Of a stretch of DNA of 64,000 bases, positions 41,769-49,696 are shown in pieces. This stretch comes from Bacillus_AD sp047238185. GTDB taxonomy: Bacteria; Bacillota; Bacilli; Bacillales; DSM-1321. The stretch lies in NCBI RefSeq assembly GCF_047238185.1, contig NZ_JBDFMI010000001.1, forward strand, positions 1,426,001 through 1,490,000, written 5' to 3'. The notes under the pieces are model-generated. The model was not told the origin of the DNA and ran no database searches. It worked only from the letters and a program-made list of their open reading frames with translations. Numbering within the stretch: position 1 is the first letter of the stretch; the number at the start of each line of letters is the position of its first letter. The position numbers and the translations under genes were made by a program.

Positions 41769-41801
41769 AGTAATATAACAAAGTGCAGGGAGGTCTGGAA
41801 A

Positions 41802-43223
41802 ATGAATCAATTATTATATAAACCTAAAAGGCATTGGAAAGATATTGAGTTGTGGAAAGATGTCACAGATGAACAATGGAACGATTGGCTTTGGCAATTG
41901 ACTCATACCATACGTACGCTGGATGATTTGAAAAAGGTCATCAACTTGACTCCAGAAGAGGAAGAAGGCGTTTTTGTATCAACTAAGACAATTCCCCTGA
42001 ATATTACCCCCTATTACGCTTGGCTGATGGATCCGGATGATCCTCGCTGCCCAATCCGTATGCAATCTGTACCGGTCGGGAAAGAAATATATAAAACGAA
42101 ATATGATTTAGAGGACCCCCTTCATGAGGATGAGGATTCACCAGTTCCCGGACTGACCCATCGCTATCCGGACAGGGTGTTGTTTCTGGTGACCAATCAG
42201 TGTTCCATGTATTGCCGTTATTGCACCCGGCGGCGTTTTTCAGGACAAATTGGAATGGGTGTGCCAAAGAAGCAAATCGACGAGATGATTGCGTATATCC
42301 GTGAGACGCCTCAAGTGAGGGATGTATTGATTTCCGGTGGGGACGGCCTCCTCATTAATGACACAATATTGGAATATACCTTGAAAAATCTGCGAAGTAT
42401 TCCACATTTGGAAATCATTCGGATCGGTACGAGGGCTCCAGTCGTATTCCCTCAGCGAATCACTGAAAACTTATGTGCAATATTAAAGAAATACCATCCA
42501 GTTTGGCTAAATACCCATTTCAACACAAGTATTGAAATAACAGAAGAGTCTAAAAGAGCATGTGAAATGCTGGTTGACGCCGGTGTGCCGGTCGGCAATC
42601 AATCTGTTATTCTTGCGGGGATTAATGATAGTGTGCCAATCATGAAACAACTGGTGCATGATTTGGTCATGATCAGAGTCCGGCCGTATTATATTTACCA
42701 ATGCGATTTATCGGAAGGGATTTCCCATTTTCGGGCACCGGTATCCAAAGGCTTGGAAATCATTGAAGGTTTAAGGGGGCATACTAGCGGTTATGCTTGC
42801 CCGACTTTTGTGGTGGATGCCCCAGGAGGAGGAGGGAAAATTGCCTTGCAGCCTAATTACTTGCTTTCTCAATCCCCTGGCAAAACAGTCCTCCGTAATT
42901 TTGAAGGGGTCATAACAACCTATCCTGAACCTGAGTCATATACTCCCGGTACGGCGGATGATTATTTTAATTCTGTCTACGGTAATCGAAAAACAGTCCA
43001 TCAATCTACAGGGATTTCGGCACTAATGCAGGATAAGGCATTCAATCTGGTGCCGAAGGACTTACCGAGGTACCAGAAGCGCGAGTCCTATACACAGGAT
43101 CCCGGGCATGCGACCATAAAGGATAACCGTGAACGGCGTGATAAAATCAGGGATAAAAAATTCAACGCCCAGATATCAGAGAAACAGCCAGAAAATGTGC
43201 CGGGCAGCACGCAGGAGGGATGA
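41802..43223 (+). CDS. kamA: Lysine 2,3-aminomutase
   Basis: A radical-SAM, PLP-dependent enzyme converting L-lysine to L-beta-lysine. The 473-residue protein has the iron-sulfur motif C134-x3-C138-x2-C141 ('QCSMYCRYCTRRRF'), the 'SGGDGLL' SAM motif, and 'VDAPGGGGKIALQPNYLLS', which contains the PLP lysine. ATG 41802 is set by GGGAGG (41788-41793) and by the promoter at 41751-41768; longer in-frame starts (TTG 41763) would lie in the -12 element. yokU follows with translational overlap. It is the key enzyme of the surrounding kam locus. Confidence 0.96.
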   Translation: MNQLLYKPKRHWKDIELWKDVTDEQWNDWLWQLTHTIRTLDDLKKVINLTPEEEEGVFVSTKTIPLNITPYYAWLMDPDDPRCPIRMQSVPVGKEIYKTKYDLEDPLHEDEDSPVPGLTHRYPDRVLFLVTNQCSMYCRYCTRRRFSGQIGMGVPKKQIDEMIAYIRETPQVRDVLISGGDGLLINDTILEYTLKNLRSIPHLEIIRIGTRAPVVFPQRITENLCAILKKYHPVWLNTHFNTSIEITEESKRACEMLVDAGVPVGNQSVILAGINDSVPIMKQLVHDLVMIRVRPYYIYQCDLSEGISHFRAPVSKGLEIIEGLRGHTSGYACPTFVVDAPGGGGKIALQPNYLLSQSPGKTVLRNFEGVITTYPEPESYTPGTADDYFNSVYGNRKTVHQSTGISALMQDKAFNLVPKDLPRYQKRESYTQDPGHATIKDNRERRDKIRDKKFNAQISEKQPENVPGSTQEG

Positions 43224-43225
43224 AG

Positions 43226-43507
43226 ATGGATGAATTATGCATGTGGTGCGAGGAAACTGCGGTCCAAAGTGTGATGGACACCGTCTATTGGGAATTGCCT
43301 GATGGCACGAGGGCGATCGAAATAAAAGAAGTGCCGTCATTTTATTGTCCTGCATGCAGCTGCACCTATCAGGAGCATGGAATTATTAAAGAGATAGAGA
43401 ATCATTTGTTCATCATCAATACGTCTATTTTAGACCAAAGCCTTACTTATACTGAATTGATGAAGCAGCCAAAATTGTTGAAAAGGAACTATTTTGATTT
43501 TTCCTAA
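43226..43507 (+). CDS. yokU: YokU family zinc-finger-like protein
   Basis: A 93-residue protein with two cysteine pairs, 'CMWCEE' and 'YCPACSCTYQ', likely binding one zinc. The YgiT/YokU type zinc-finger is known from small regulators, but YokU itself has no known role. ATG 43226 follows AGGAGGG (43213-43219); an ATG at 43220 overlaps the kamA stop as ATGA and is nearer to the site than is usual. The gene accompanies kamA in other Bacillus genomes and should share its sigma-54 promoter. Confidence 0.82.
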   Translation: MDELCMWCEETAVQSVMDTVYWELPDGTRAIEIKEVPSFYCPACSCTYQEHGIIKEIENHLFIINTSILDQSLTYTELMKQPKLLKRNYFDFS

Positions 43508-43638
43508 AGCAGCCTGGTTTTTCTCTTTTTCGTATTTTCCCATTTTTCACAAATAATTCAAGTTTCATTCTCTGCCTTGCCTCGATTCTTTTATACAATA
43601 TGGAATAGGGGTTGAGTGTGGCGAAGGGGAGGATGGGA

Positions 43639-43827
43639 ATGTATTTTGCGATTACGTTCATGATGGTTGCCGCCATGTTTGTCTTGTTCATGTGCGGTTA
43701 TTATGCGGGAGTCATTAAAGAAAAGTACGGGAAGAATTGGTTGTTTGCAGTTCCCTTTACCGTGGCATTATTAATGTTCAATGTGATATGGGCAATCGTT
43801 GAAATGGGAAAGGCCGGTAGATGGTAA
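43639..43827 (+). CDS. Small two-span membrane protein
   Basis: A 62-residue protein with two hydrophobic helices ('YFAITFMMVAAMFVLFMCGYYAGV' and 'WLFAVPFTVALLMFNVIWAIVEM') joined by 'IKEKYGKN'. AGGGGAGG (43625-43632) lies 6 bases before ATG 43639; the ATG at 43633 is too close to it. I do not recognise a family. It is a separate single-gene unit with its own terminator, between the kam locus and yozE. Confidence 0.7.
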   Translation: MYFAITFMMVAAMFVLFMCGYYAGVIKEKYGKNWLFAVPFTVALLMFNVIWAIVEMGKAGRW

Positions 43828-43853
43828 GGGAAAGCAGAAGAGCGAAAAATGGA

Positions 43854-43885
43854 GGAAGCGGTCCTTTCGGGACGGCTTCTTTTTA
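43854..43885 (+). terminator. Terminator after small membrane protein gene
   Basis: GAAGC..GTCC and GGAC..GGCTTC form an imperfect stem around TTTCG, followed by TTTTTAT. Confidence 0.7.
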
Positions 43886-43973
43886 TATGCATAAAAAGAA
43901 ATGTACTAGACTCTGAGGCAAACATCGTCTATATTATTAAACAATCATACAGCCGAAAAAAGGAGTGACGAAA

Positions 43974-44198
43974 TTGAAAACATTTTATCAATTTCTGCAG
44001 ACATACAGACAACCGAAGGAGATTGATGCCCTGACTAAATTCGCAAACGATGCTTTTAATGACCATAGTTTTCCGAAGCAGTCGGCGGACTACCATGAAA
44101 TCAGTTCCTATCTTGAAATGAATGGCTCCTATCTAGCCAGCATGAGCATATTTGATGATGCCTGGGAGAAATACAGCCAGCAAAACCTCTCTTCTTGA
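43974..44198 (+). CDS. yozE: YozE family protein (UPF0346)
   Basis: A 74-residue, mainly alpha-helical protein of the YozE SAM-like fold family: 'FYQFLQTYRQPKEIDALTKFAN', 'DHSFPKQSADYHEISSYLE' and 'FDDAWEKY' are close to B. subtilis YozE. Function is unknown; the structure is a nucleic-acid-binding-like helical bundle. The TTG at 43974 is used because AAAGGAG (43958-43965) lies 8 bases upstream; the in-frame GTG at 43965 lies in that site. Confidence 0.88.
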   Translation: MKTFYQFLQTYRQPKEIDALTKFANDAFNDHSFPKQSADYHEISSYLEMNGSYLASMSIFDDAWEKYSQQNLSS

Positions 44199-44334
44199 TT
44201 TACTTATTCTTTATTTAACGGGCATGGAAAAGGCAGATGAAGGTGGACGCCTATTACCCTCAATATTGATAACCTGTCAAGGAATTATGCATATACTATC
44301 GTAAATACAGTATCAGCCTTGGGGGATGCCTTAA

Positions 44335-45045
44335 ATGGGTAATAAAAAGAAAGCGAGATATAAAGTTGGTGATACAGTTGTCATTACGATGTATGGGACG
44401 GTAGGCAAAGTGACGGATGTGAAATTCATTGAAGGTTCATTTGTTTATGAGGTCAATTATAGTGAAGGCTTGTACTTAGAGCCCTTGCTGGTTTCAGTGG
44501 ATGAATACGACGGGGATTTGCTGCAGGATAAGGAAGAAATCAATATTGAATACCAGTTCTTCTTTGGGGATTTGGTCCAGGTTGAGGGTTATGATGAAGA
44601 GTACTTCAAGGTAATCGGTTTCAGGACGGAAATCTGGAGATATAAGGAAAATGCGTGGGAAGATGTGGTATATGAATTATCCCGCCTTTCCGATGGAGAA
44701 TGGCTTGAAGCCCATGAAGATGAATTAATCCTTATTGCCGATGCTGAAAGTGCAGATACGTATTTCCAGAATCTTGATTTAGTGAAACCAATCAAGAAAA
44801 TAAAGACGGCAAAAGATGCCAAAGCCCAGACCGCCGCAACAAAAGCTGAACAAAAAAACCTTCAGGAACTGCTGGAGCAAAAGCAGTTAATTGATCAGCT
44901 TCTTGACCTCTATAATGATTATGGCAGCCTTTACAAAAGTTTCCGGGATGAAGAGTATAAAAAAGTCATGCTGCTCACACTATTGAAGCTGAAGAACCTT
45001 TCCGCCCAAGGCGCCATGAAGGCGAAGGATAAACACGTGAAATAG
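44335..45045 (+). CDS. yodN: YodN family protein
   Basis: A 236-residue cytosolic protein. The first half holds two small beta-barrel (SH3/KOW-like) units: 'KKKARYKVGDTVVITMYGTVGKVTDV' and 'FFFGDLVQVEGYDEEYFKVIGF'. The second half is helical and coiled-coil-like ('AATKAEQKNLQELLEQKQLIDQLLDLYND'). It matches B. subtilis YodN in length and position between yozE and yozD. No function is established. GGGGGATG lies 7 bases before the ATG. Confidence 0.8.
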   Translation: MGNKKKARYKVGDTVVITMYGTVGKVTDVKFIEGSFVYEVNYSEGLYLEPLLVSVDEYDGDLLQDKEEINIEYQFFFGDLVQVEGYDEEYFKVIGFRTEIWRYKENAWEDVVYELSRLSDGEWLEAHEDELILIADAESADTYFQNLDLVKPIKKIKTAKDAKAQTAATKAEQKNLQELLEQKQLIDQLLDLYNDYGSLYKSFRDEEYKKVMLLTLLKLKNLSAQGAMKAKDKHVK

Positions 45046-45154
45046 GAGAAAACCATTTGGAAAGCGATGCTTTTTCCCTAGTCGGGCCGTTTATACATTT
45101 TTGTAATAACGCTGAATGACTTCACATAAAGGTATATAAAGGGGGGCGGTTTTT

Positions 45155-45325
45155 TTGAGAGATATTGAGGTTGTTATCGATACCGAAGAAATTGCTGAAT
45201 ATTTCTTTGAAGAATTGACTAAGCGAGGGTATTCACCGACTTTAGAAGAACTCGAAGAAATTGCCGATATTACGTTTGAATATTTGCTGGATAAATGCAT
45301 TATTGATGAAGAAGTGGAAGAATAA
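45155..45325 (+). CDS. yozD: YozD family protein (small ORF)
   Basis: A 56-residue acidic, helical protein reading from TTG: MRDIEVVIDTEEIAEYFFEE and ending 'LLDKCIIDEEVEE'. AAAGGGGGG (45138-45146) lies 8 bases before the TTG. Similarity to B. subtilis YozD and the same position between yodN and deoD support it as a real gene, although it is below common length cutoffs and begins with a rare start codon. Function unknown. Confidence 0.82.
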   Translation: MRDIEVVIDTEEIAEYFFEELTKRGYSPTLEELEEIADITFEYLLDKCIIDEEVEE

Positions 45326-45334
45326 ACAGATCGT

Positions 45335-45362
45335 ACGGTAGCATAGAAGCTGCCGTTTTTTA
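45335..45362 (+). terminator. Terminator after yozD
   Basis: ACGGTAGC pairs with GCTGCCGT (one G-T pair) around ATAGAA, followed by TTTTTTAT. Confidence 0.85.
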
Positions 45363-45530
45363 TGTTTAAGGATATAATTTCCTTTTTAAATGATTAAGGA
45401 ACTGTTAAAAATATAATGGTATATTATCTTTATGGCAAAAAACTGCACAATGCAAACATCTTACAATTTAACTAGTTGATTAAACTATGGTATAGTGGTG
45501 TTTGGAAAACGTTTTTAGGAGGAATTATTA

Positions 45531-46238
45531 ATGAGTGTACATATTGGAGCAAAAGCTGGAGACATTGCAGAAACGGTATTATTGCCTGGCGATCCGCTTC
45601 GTGCTAAATATATTGCAGAAACATTTTTGGAAAACCCAGTTTGTTATAATGAAGTAAGAGGGATGTATGGATATACAGGTACATACAAAGGGCATAGAAT
45701 CTCTGTACAAGGGACAGGCATGGGTGTTCCTTCTATTTCCATCTATGTGAACGAGTTGATCCAAAGCTATGATGTGAAAAATTTAATCCGTGTCGGTACA
45801 TGTGGAGCAATCCAAAAGGATGTAAAGGTGAGGGATGTCATCCTGGCTATGTCTGCTTCGACAGATTCCAAGATGAACCGCGCAATATTCGGAACAGTCG
45901 ATTATGCGCCGACTGCAAGCTTCGACCTTCTTAAAAAGGCTTATGATGCAGGAATAGAGAAGGGGCTTCATCTAAAAGCCGGAAACATTTTTACGGCTGA
46001 TCAATTCTACAATGACTACGCAGAACATGAAAAATGGGCGCAATATCAAATCCTTGCCATTGAAATGGAGTCTTCTGCCCTATATACACTCGCTGCAAAA
46101 TTCGGCAGAAATGCTTTGTCTGTACTGACTGTCAGTGATCACTTGCTTACAGGGGAAGAGACTACAGCTGAGGAAAGACAAACAACATTTAGCGATATGA
46201 TTGAAGTGGCATTGGAAGCTGCAATCAAAGAGAAATAA
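45531..46238 (+). CDS. deoD: Purine-nucleoside phosphorylase DeoD
   Basis: Hexameric trimeric-subunit-fold enzyme that splits purine (deoxy)nucleosides with phosphate, for salvage. The 235-residue protein has 'LPGDPLRAKYIAE' (phosphate site), 'QGTGMGVPSISIYVNELI', 'RVGTCGAIQKDVKVRDVI', 'ILAIEMESSALYTLA' (ribose site) and 'VSDHLLTGEETTAEER' (base site). AGGAGG precedes the ATG. A bipartite hairpin terminator follows. The gene order yozD-deoD-yodJ is as in B. subtilis. Confidence 0.96.
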   Translation: MSVHIGAKAGDIAETVLLPGDPLRAKYIAETFLENPVCYNEVRGMYGYTGTYKGHRISVQGTGMGVPSISIYVNELIQSYDVKNLIRVGTCGAIQKDVKVRDVILAMSASTDSKMNRAIFGTVDYAPTASFDLLKKAYDAGIEKGLHLKAGNIFTADQFYNDYAEHEKWAQYQILAIEMESSALYTLAAKFGRNALSVLTVSDHLLTGEETTAEERQTTFSDMIEVALEAAIKEK

Positions 46239-46251
46239 ACCTCTAAGATGA

Positions 46252-46310
46252 GAATGTCCCTATCACTAAGCTGGCATGACGAAATGTTTAGTGAGCGGGC
46301 ATTCTCTTTT
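46252..46310 (+). terminator. Bipartite terminator after deoD
   Basis: Outer GAATGTCC/GGGCATTC and inner TCACTAA/TTTAGTGA arms form one long stem, followed by TCTTTTCC. Confidence 0.7.
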
Positions 46311-46353
46311 CCATTCCAAATCGGTATGAAGGTGTAAAAAGTGAGGATTGAAA

Positions 46354-47154
46354 ATGATGAAAAAGCAGATAACAACTGCAATGGCAGCTTTACTACTGCT
46401 TAGTGGATGCCAATCGCAATTCAATGTTTCCGGAGATGAAAACCAATCTCATCCAAAGAAGCAAGAACAACAAGATAAAGCAGAAAAAAAGGAAACTTCC
46501 AGTGGCTTTTCCATTCCCGCGAAGGATTTCAACTCTATTAAAGAGGCAGATGGGAAAAAGGTCATTCAAAATCCTGAAAATTTGCTGGCACTGGTAAATA
46601 AGACCTATTCTTTGCCTGAGAATTATATCCCGGGCGATCTTGTCCGTGCGGATGTGGATTATTCATTCGGAGATGCACAGATTGAAAAAGCGCTCATGAG
46701 AAAAGAAGCGGCAACCGCTTTATCTGACATGTTCAAAGGAGCGAAACAGGAAGGGATTGAACTGTTTGCTGTGTCAGGTTACCGTTCCTATATCAGACAG
46801 CAATCTGTCTTCAACAATGATGCAGCGAAAAAAGGCATTGATGAGACAAAAAAATTAGTCGCCGTTCCTGGGGAAAGCGAACATCAAACGGGTTTATCCA
46901 TGGACATTTCAGCCCATTCAGCCAATCTGGACTTAGTCCAAAGCTTTGAAAATACAGCCGAGGGCAAATGGCTGGCTGCCAATGCACACAAATATGGCTT
47001 TATCCTCCGTTACCCAAAAGGGAAGGAAAACATTACGAAATACGAGTATGAGCCTTGGCATTTCCGTTATGTTGGGAAAAAGTATGCTGCAACCATCTAT
47101 GAAAATAATCTGACTTTAGAGGAATTCATCGAACGCGCGGAGAAAGAAAAGTAA
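46354..47154 (+). CDS. yodJ: D-alanyl-D-alanine carboxypeptidase lipoprotein YodJ (VanY family)
   Basis: A 266-residue surface lipoprotein (lipobox 'LLLSGC'; a polar linker of about 40 residues follows) with a C-terminal VanY M15B peptidase domain. Zinc ligands are His and Asp of 'SEHQTGLSMDIS' and His of 'EYEPWHFRYVG'; 'SGYRSYIRQQ' is the substrate-binding arginine motif. It trims the terminal D-Ala of peptidoglycan stem peptides. ATG 46354 follows GTGAGGA. ctpA starts 34 bases after the stop, which suggests co-transcription. Confidence 0.92.
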   Translation: MMKKQITTAMAALLLLSGCQSQFNVSGDENQSHPKKQEQQDKAEKKETSSGFSIPAKDFNSIKEADGKKVIQNPENLLALVNKTYSLPENYIPGDLVRADVDYSFGDAQIEKALMRKEAATALSDMFKGAKQEGIELFAVSGYRSYIRQQSVFNNDAAKKGIDETKKLVAVPGESEHQTGLSMDISAHSANLDLVQSFENTAEGKWLAANAHKYGFILRYPKGKENITKYEYEPWHFRYVGKKYAATIYENNLTLEEFIERAEKEK

Positions 47155-47188
47155 GTTAAAAAAGCATGCTTGTGAAAGTGGTGAAGAC

Positions 47189-48652
47189 ATGGATAACGAA
47201 AGCAAACAGCCTGACAGTGGCAATTCGAATAATTATATTAAGTTCAAAAAATTCCACTTTATAATGGGTGTGTTTTTTATCGTTTTTGTAACGGCAGCTG
47301 TAACGACAATCGCTCTGACATTCGGTGATAAAAAAGTCCAGCCTGTCGCAACAAATACTGATCGTGCAGAGTTCAATAAACTGTATGATACATTCGATAC
47401 AATCAAAAGCGAATACTACACAAAAGTGAAGGATGCTACATTGGTCAACGGAGCAATTAACGGCATGCTCGAATCATTGGACGACCCTTATTCGGATTAT
47501 ATGAATGAGAAAGAAGCGTCAAGCTTCCATGAACAGATTTCGGCCTCTTTTGAAGGAATTGGCGCAGAAATACAGGAACAAAACGGCCAAATTTCAATTG
47601 TGTCCCCTATTAAAGGGTCTCCTGCTGAAAAAGCCGGTCTGAAGGCTAACGATATAATCGTCAGTGTCAATGGCAAAAGCCTTCAAGGAATCAGTTCAAC
47701 AGAAGCCGTTACGAAAATAAGAGGGAAAAAGGGTTCAAAGGTCGACCTGATGATTAAAAGAGGAAGTCAAGATCCGTTTAAGGTCACTTTAACTCGGGAT
47801 ACGATACCGATTGAAACAGTGTATGGTGAAATGCTGCAAAATAATATTGCACGCATCCAAGTAACTAGCTTTTCTGATAATACCTCTACAGAATTGGCGA
47901 AATCGCTAAATGAAATGAAGGAAAAGGGCATGAAAGGCCTTGTGCTGGATTTGAGGGGAAATCCAGGTGGAATCATGCAGGAAGCAATCAAGATTTCAAG
48001 CATGTTCGTCCCAAATGATGAAGTAGTCCTACAAGTCCAGGATCGTGCAGGAAACAAACAAGTCTTTAAATCGAATAATAATGGACAGAATAAGTTTCCG
48101 ATGGTTGTCCTTGTGGATGGCGGAAGCGCAAGTGCTTCAGAAATCGTTGCCGCCGCTCTAAGCGAATCCGCTGATATCAAGCTTGTCGGGGAAAAGACTT
48201 TCGGAAAAGGAACTGTCCAAAATGCGAAAGATTTCAAAGACGGTTCCAATATTAAATTTACGACAGCTAAATGGCTGACACCTAAAGGGAACTGGATCCA
48301 TAAAAAAGGAATCCAGCCTGATGTCAAGGTAGAACTGCCTTCATATGCCCACTTAACCGTTATTTCGCCTGAGCAGGAAATGAAGGTCGGTACAAGTTCT
48401 ACAGAAACAAAGGTCGCTGAGCAAATGCTGGAAGCTCTGGGCTACCAAACAGGTACAGTTGACGGCATCTATGATAATCAGACAAAAACTGCAGTCATGC
48501 AGCTGCAGAAAGATTTGAATATCAAACAGGATGGCATCCTGAAAGGAGACTCTACGACCGGGCTAATGAATAAGCTCCGCGAGAAAATCCTTAAGAATGA
48601 CACTCAATTGAAAAAAGCGGTAGAAGTACTGACCGGAGAAATGAATAAATAA
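47189..48652 (+). CDS. ctpA: S41 carboxyl-terminal processing protease CtpA
   Basis: A 487-residue membrane-anchored serine protease with one N-terminal transmembrane helix (about 25-48). It carries a PDZ domain (about 110-195, 'SPAEKAGLKANDIIVSVNGKS'), the S41 catalytic domain and a C-terminal peptidoglycan-binding domain (about 400-460, 'LEALGYQTGTVDGIYDNQT'). The catalytic Ser/Lys dyad is S315 ('GGSASASEIV') and K340 ('EKTFGKGTVQ'), 25 residues apart. The peptidoglycan-binding domain distinguishes CtpA from CtpB-like paralogues only in part, so the A/B naming is tentative. GTGGTGAAG precedes the ATG. Confidence 0.9.
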   Translation: MDNESKQPDSGNSNNYIKFKKFHFIMGVFFIVFVTAAVTTIALTFGDKKVQPVATNTDRAEFNKLYDTFDTIKSEYYTKVKDATLVNGAINGMLESLDDPYSDYMNEKEASSFHEQISASFEGIGAEIQEQNGQISIVSPIKGSPAEKAGLKANDIIVSVNGKSLQGISSTEAVTKIRGKKGSKVDLMIKRGSQDPFKVTLTRDTIPIETVYGEMLQNNIARIQVTSFSDNTSTELAKSLNEMKEKGMKGLVLDLRGNPGGIMQEAIKISSMFVPNDEVVLQVQDRAGNKQVFKSNNNGQNKFPMVVLVDGGSASASEIVAAALSESADIKLVGEKTFGKGTVQNAKDFKDGSNIKFTTAKWLTPKGNWIHKKGIQPDVKVELPSYAHLTVISPEQEMKVGTSSTETKVAEQMLEALGYQTGTVDGIYDNQTKTAVMQLQKDLNIKQDGILKGDSTTGLMNKLREKILKNDTQLKKAVEVLTGEMNK

Positions 48653-48659
48653 AGGATTG

Positions 48660-48692
48660 GAATGGAGCTATTGGCTCCATTCTTCTTTTATA
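48660..48692 (+). terminator. Terminator after ctpA
   Basis: GAATGGAGC (48660-48668) pairs with GCTCCATTC (48674-48682) around TATTG, then TTCTTTTAT. Confidence 0.88.
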
Positions 48693-48801
48693 TATGGAAA
48701 TGTAGCGAAATGAGGAAAAGATGCTATTATATATTTGTGCAAAATATGCTAATCTCTTAGTAAGCTTTATGGAGGTTTTATTTGGGAGGGGATTGCGCAC
48801 A

Positions 48802-49560
48802 ATGGGAATGGCAGATAGAAGATTTATCCGCAGTGTTGCTTTGAAGAAAGGTCATGGCTGGAATGCTAAGGAATTTCCATTTCATTTGCCGGCGGTCAAG
48901 CAACTGAACAAACTGACACTACATAAGAATGTGACTTTTATTGTCGGCGAAAATGGGAGCGGGAAATCAACCGTTCTGGAAGCGATTGCTGCTTCTTACG
49001 GCTTTAACCCGGAAGGCGGGACGAAAAATTTTATGTTTTCTACCTTTGATAGCCACACAAATCTACACGAACATATCAGTCTTATAAAAGGAAGCGCAAA
49101 ACCGGATGATGGCTTTTTCTTCCGGGCTGAGAGCTATTATAATGTTGCTACCCATATTGAGGAGCTAGATAAAGAGCAAGGAAGCGGAAACAGGATTATC
49201 AAGAGCTATGGGGATACTTCCCTTCATAAGCAATCCCACGGAGAGTCGTTTATGTCTCTTTTCCTGCATCGATTCGGGCCAAACAGCCTATATATCCTGG
49301 ACGAACCTGAGGCAGCCTTATCTCCTTCCAGGCAGCTGACTCTTATATCGCGTTTGCATGAACTCGTTGAAGAAGGCTGCCAATTTATTATTGCAACACA
49401 TTCCCCGATCTTGCTGGCTTACCCCAATAGCGTTATATACCAGTTGAATGAGGGGTATGAGAAAGTAACATATGAAGAAAGCGACCATTATCAAATAACG
49501 AAATCGTTTCTTGATTATCCAAAGAGAATGCTAGATGTGCTGATGTCAAAGCCAAAATAA
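48802..49560 (+). CDS. Orphan AAA-family ATPase (SMC/ABC-like)
   Basis: A 252-residue single-domain ATPase of the AAA_15/AAA_21 class: Walker A 'FIVGENGSGKSTVLEAIA', signature-like 'QSHGESFMSLFLHRF', Walker B 'SLYILDEPEAALSPSRQ' and the switch His in 'IIATHSPIL'. There is no membrane part and no partner gene next to it. Relatives occur as stand-alone housekeeping ATPases and as parts of defence systems; nothing nearby (nuclease, TOPRIM) supports defence here. ATG 48802 is 10 bases after GGGAGGGG (48784-48791). Confidence 0.85.
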   Translation: MGMADRRFIRSVALKKGHGWNAKEFPFHLPAVKQLNKLTLHKNVTFIVGENGSGKSTVLEAIAASYGFNPEGGTKNFMFSTFDSHTNLHEHISLIKGSAKPDDGFFFRAESYYNVATHIEELDKEQGSGNRIIKSYGDTSLHKQSHGESFMSLFLHRFGPNSLYILDEPEAALSPSRQLTLISRLHELVEEGCQFIIATHSPILLAYPNSVIYQLNEGYEKVTYEESDHYQITKSFLDYPKRMLDVLMSKPK

Positions 49561-49696
49561 AGAGTGAAACATTTCCCTTTGCGGATGCACCTGGCATATA
49601 ATGCACAGTATAGCGATTATCCTTTATAGGATGGTAATACATATATGAAAACAGCTATTTATAGATATAGATTGTAATTAGAAGAGGTGCAAGAGA

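Noticed and set aside
41763..41801. N-terminal extension of KamA from TTG 41763
   Set aside because: The TTG is the -12 element of the sigma-54 promoter, and GGGAGG marks ATG 41802 as the start.
48802..49560. AAA ATPase as part of a defence (OLD/Gabija/Septu-like) system
   Set aside because: No TOPRIM, nuclease or other partner lies next to it; flanking genes are conserved housekeeping genes.
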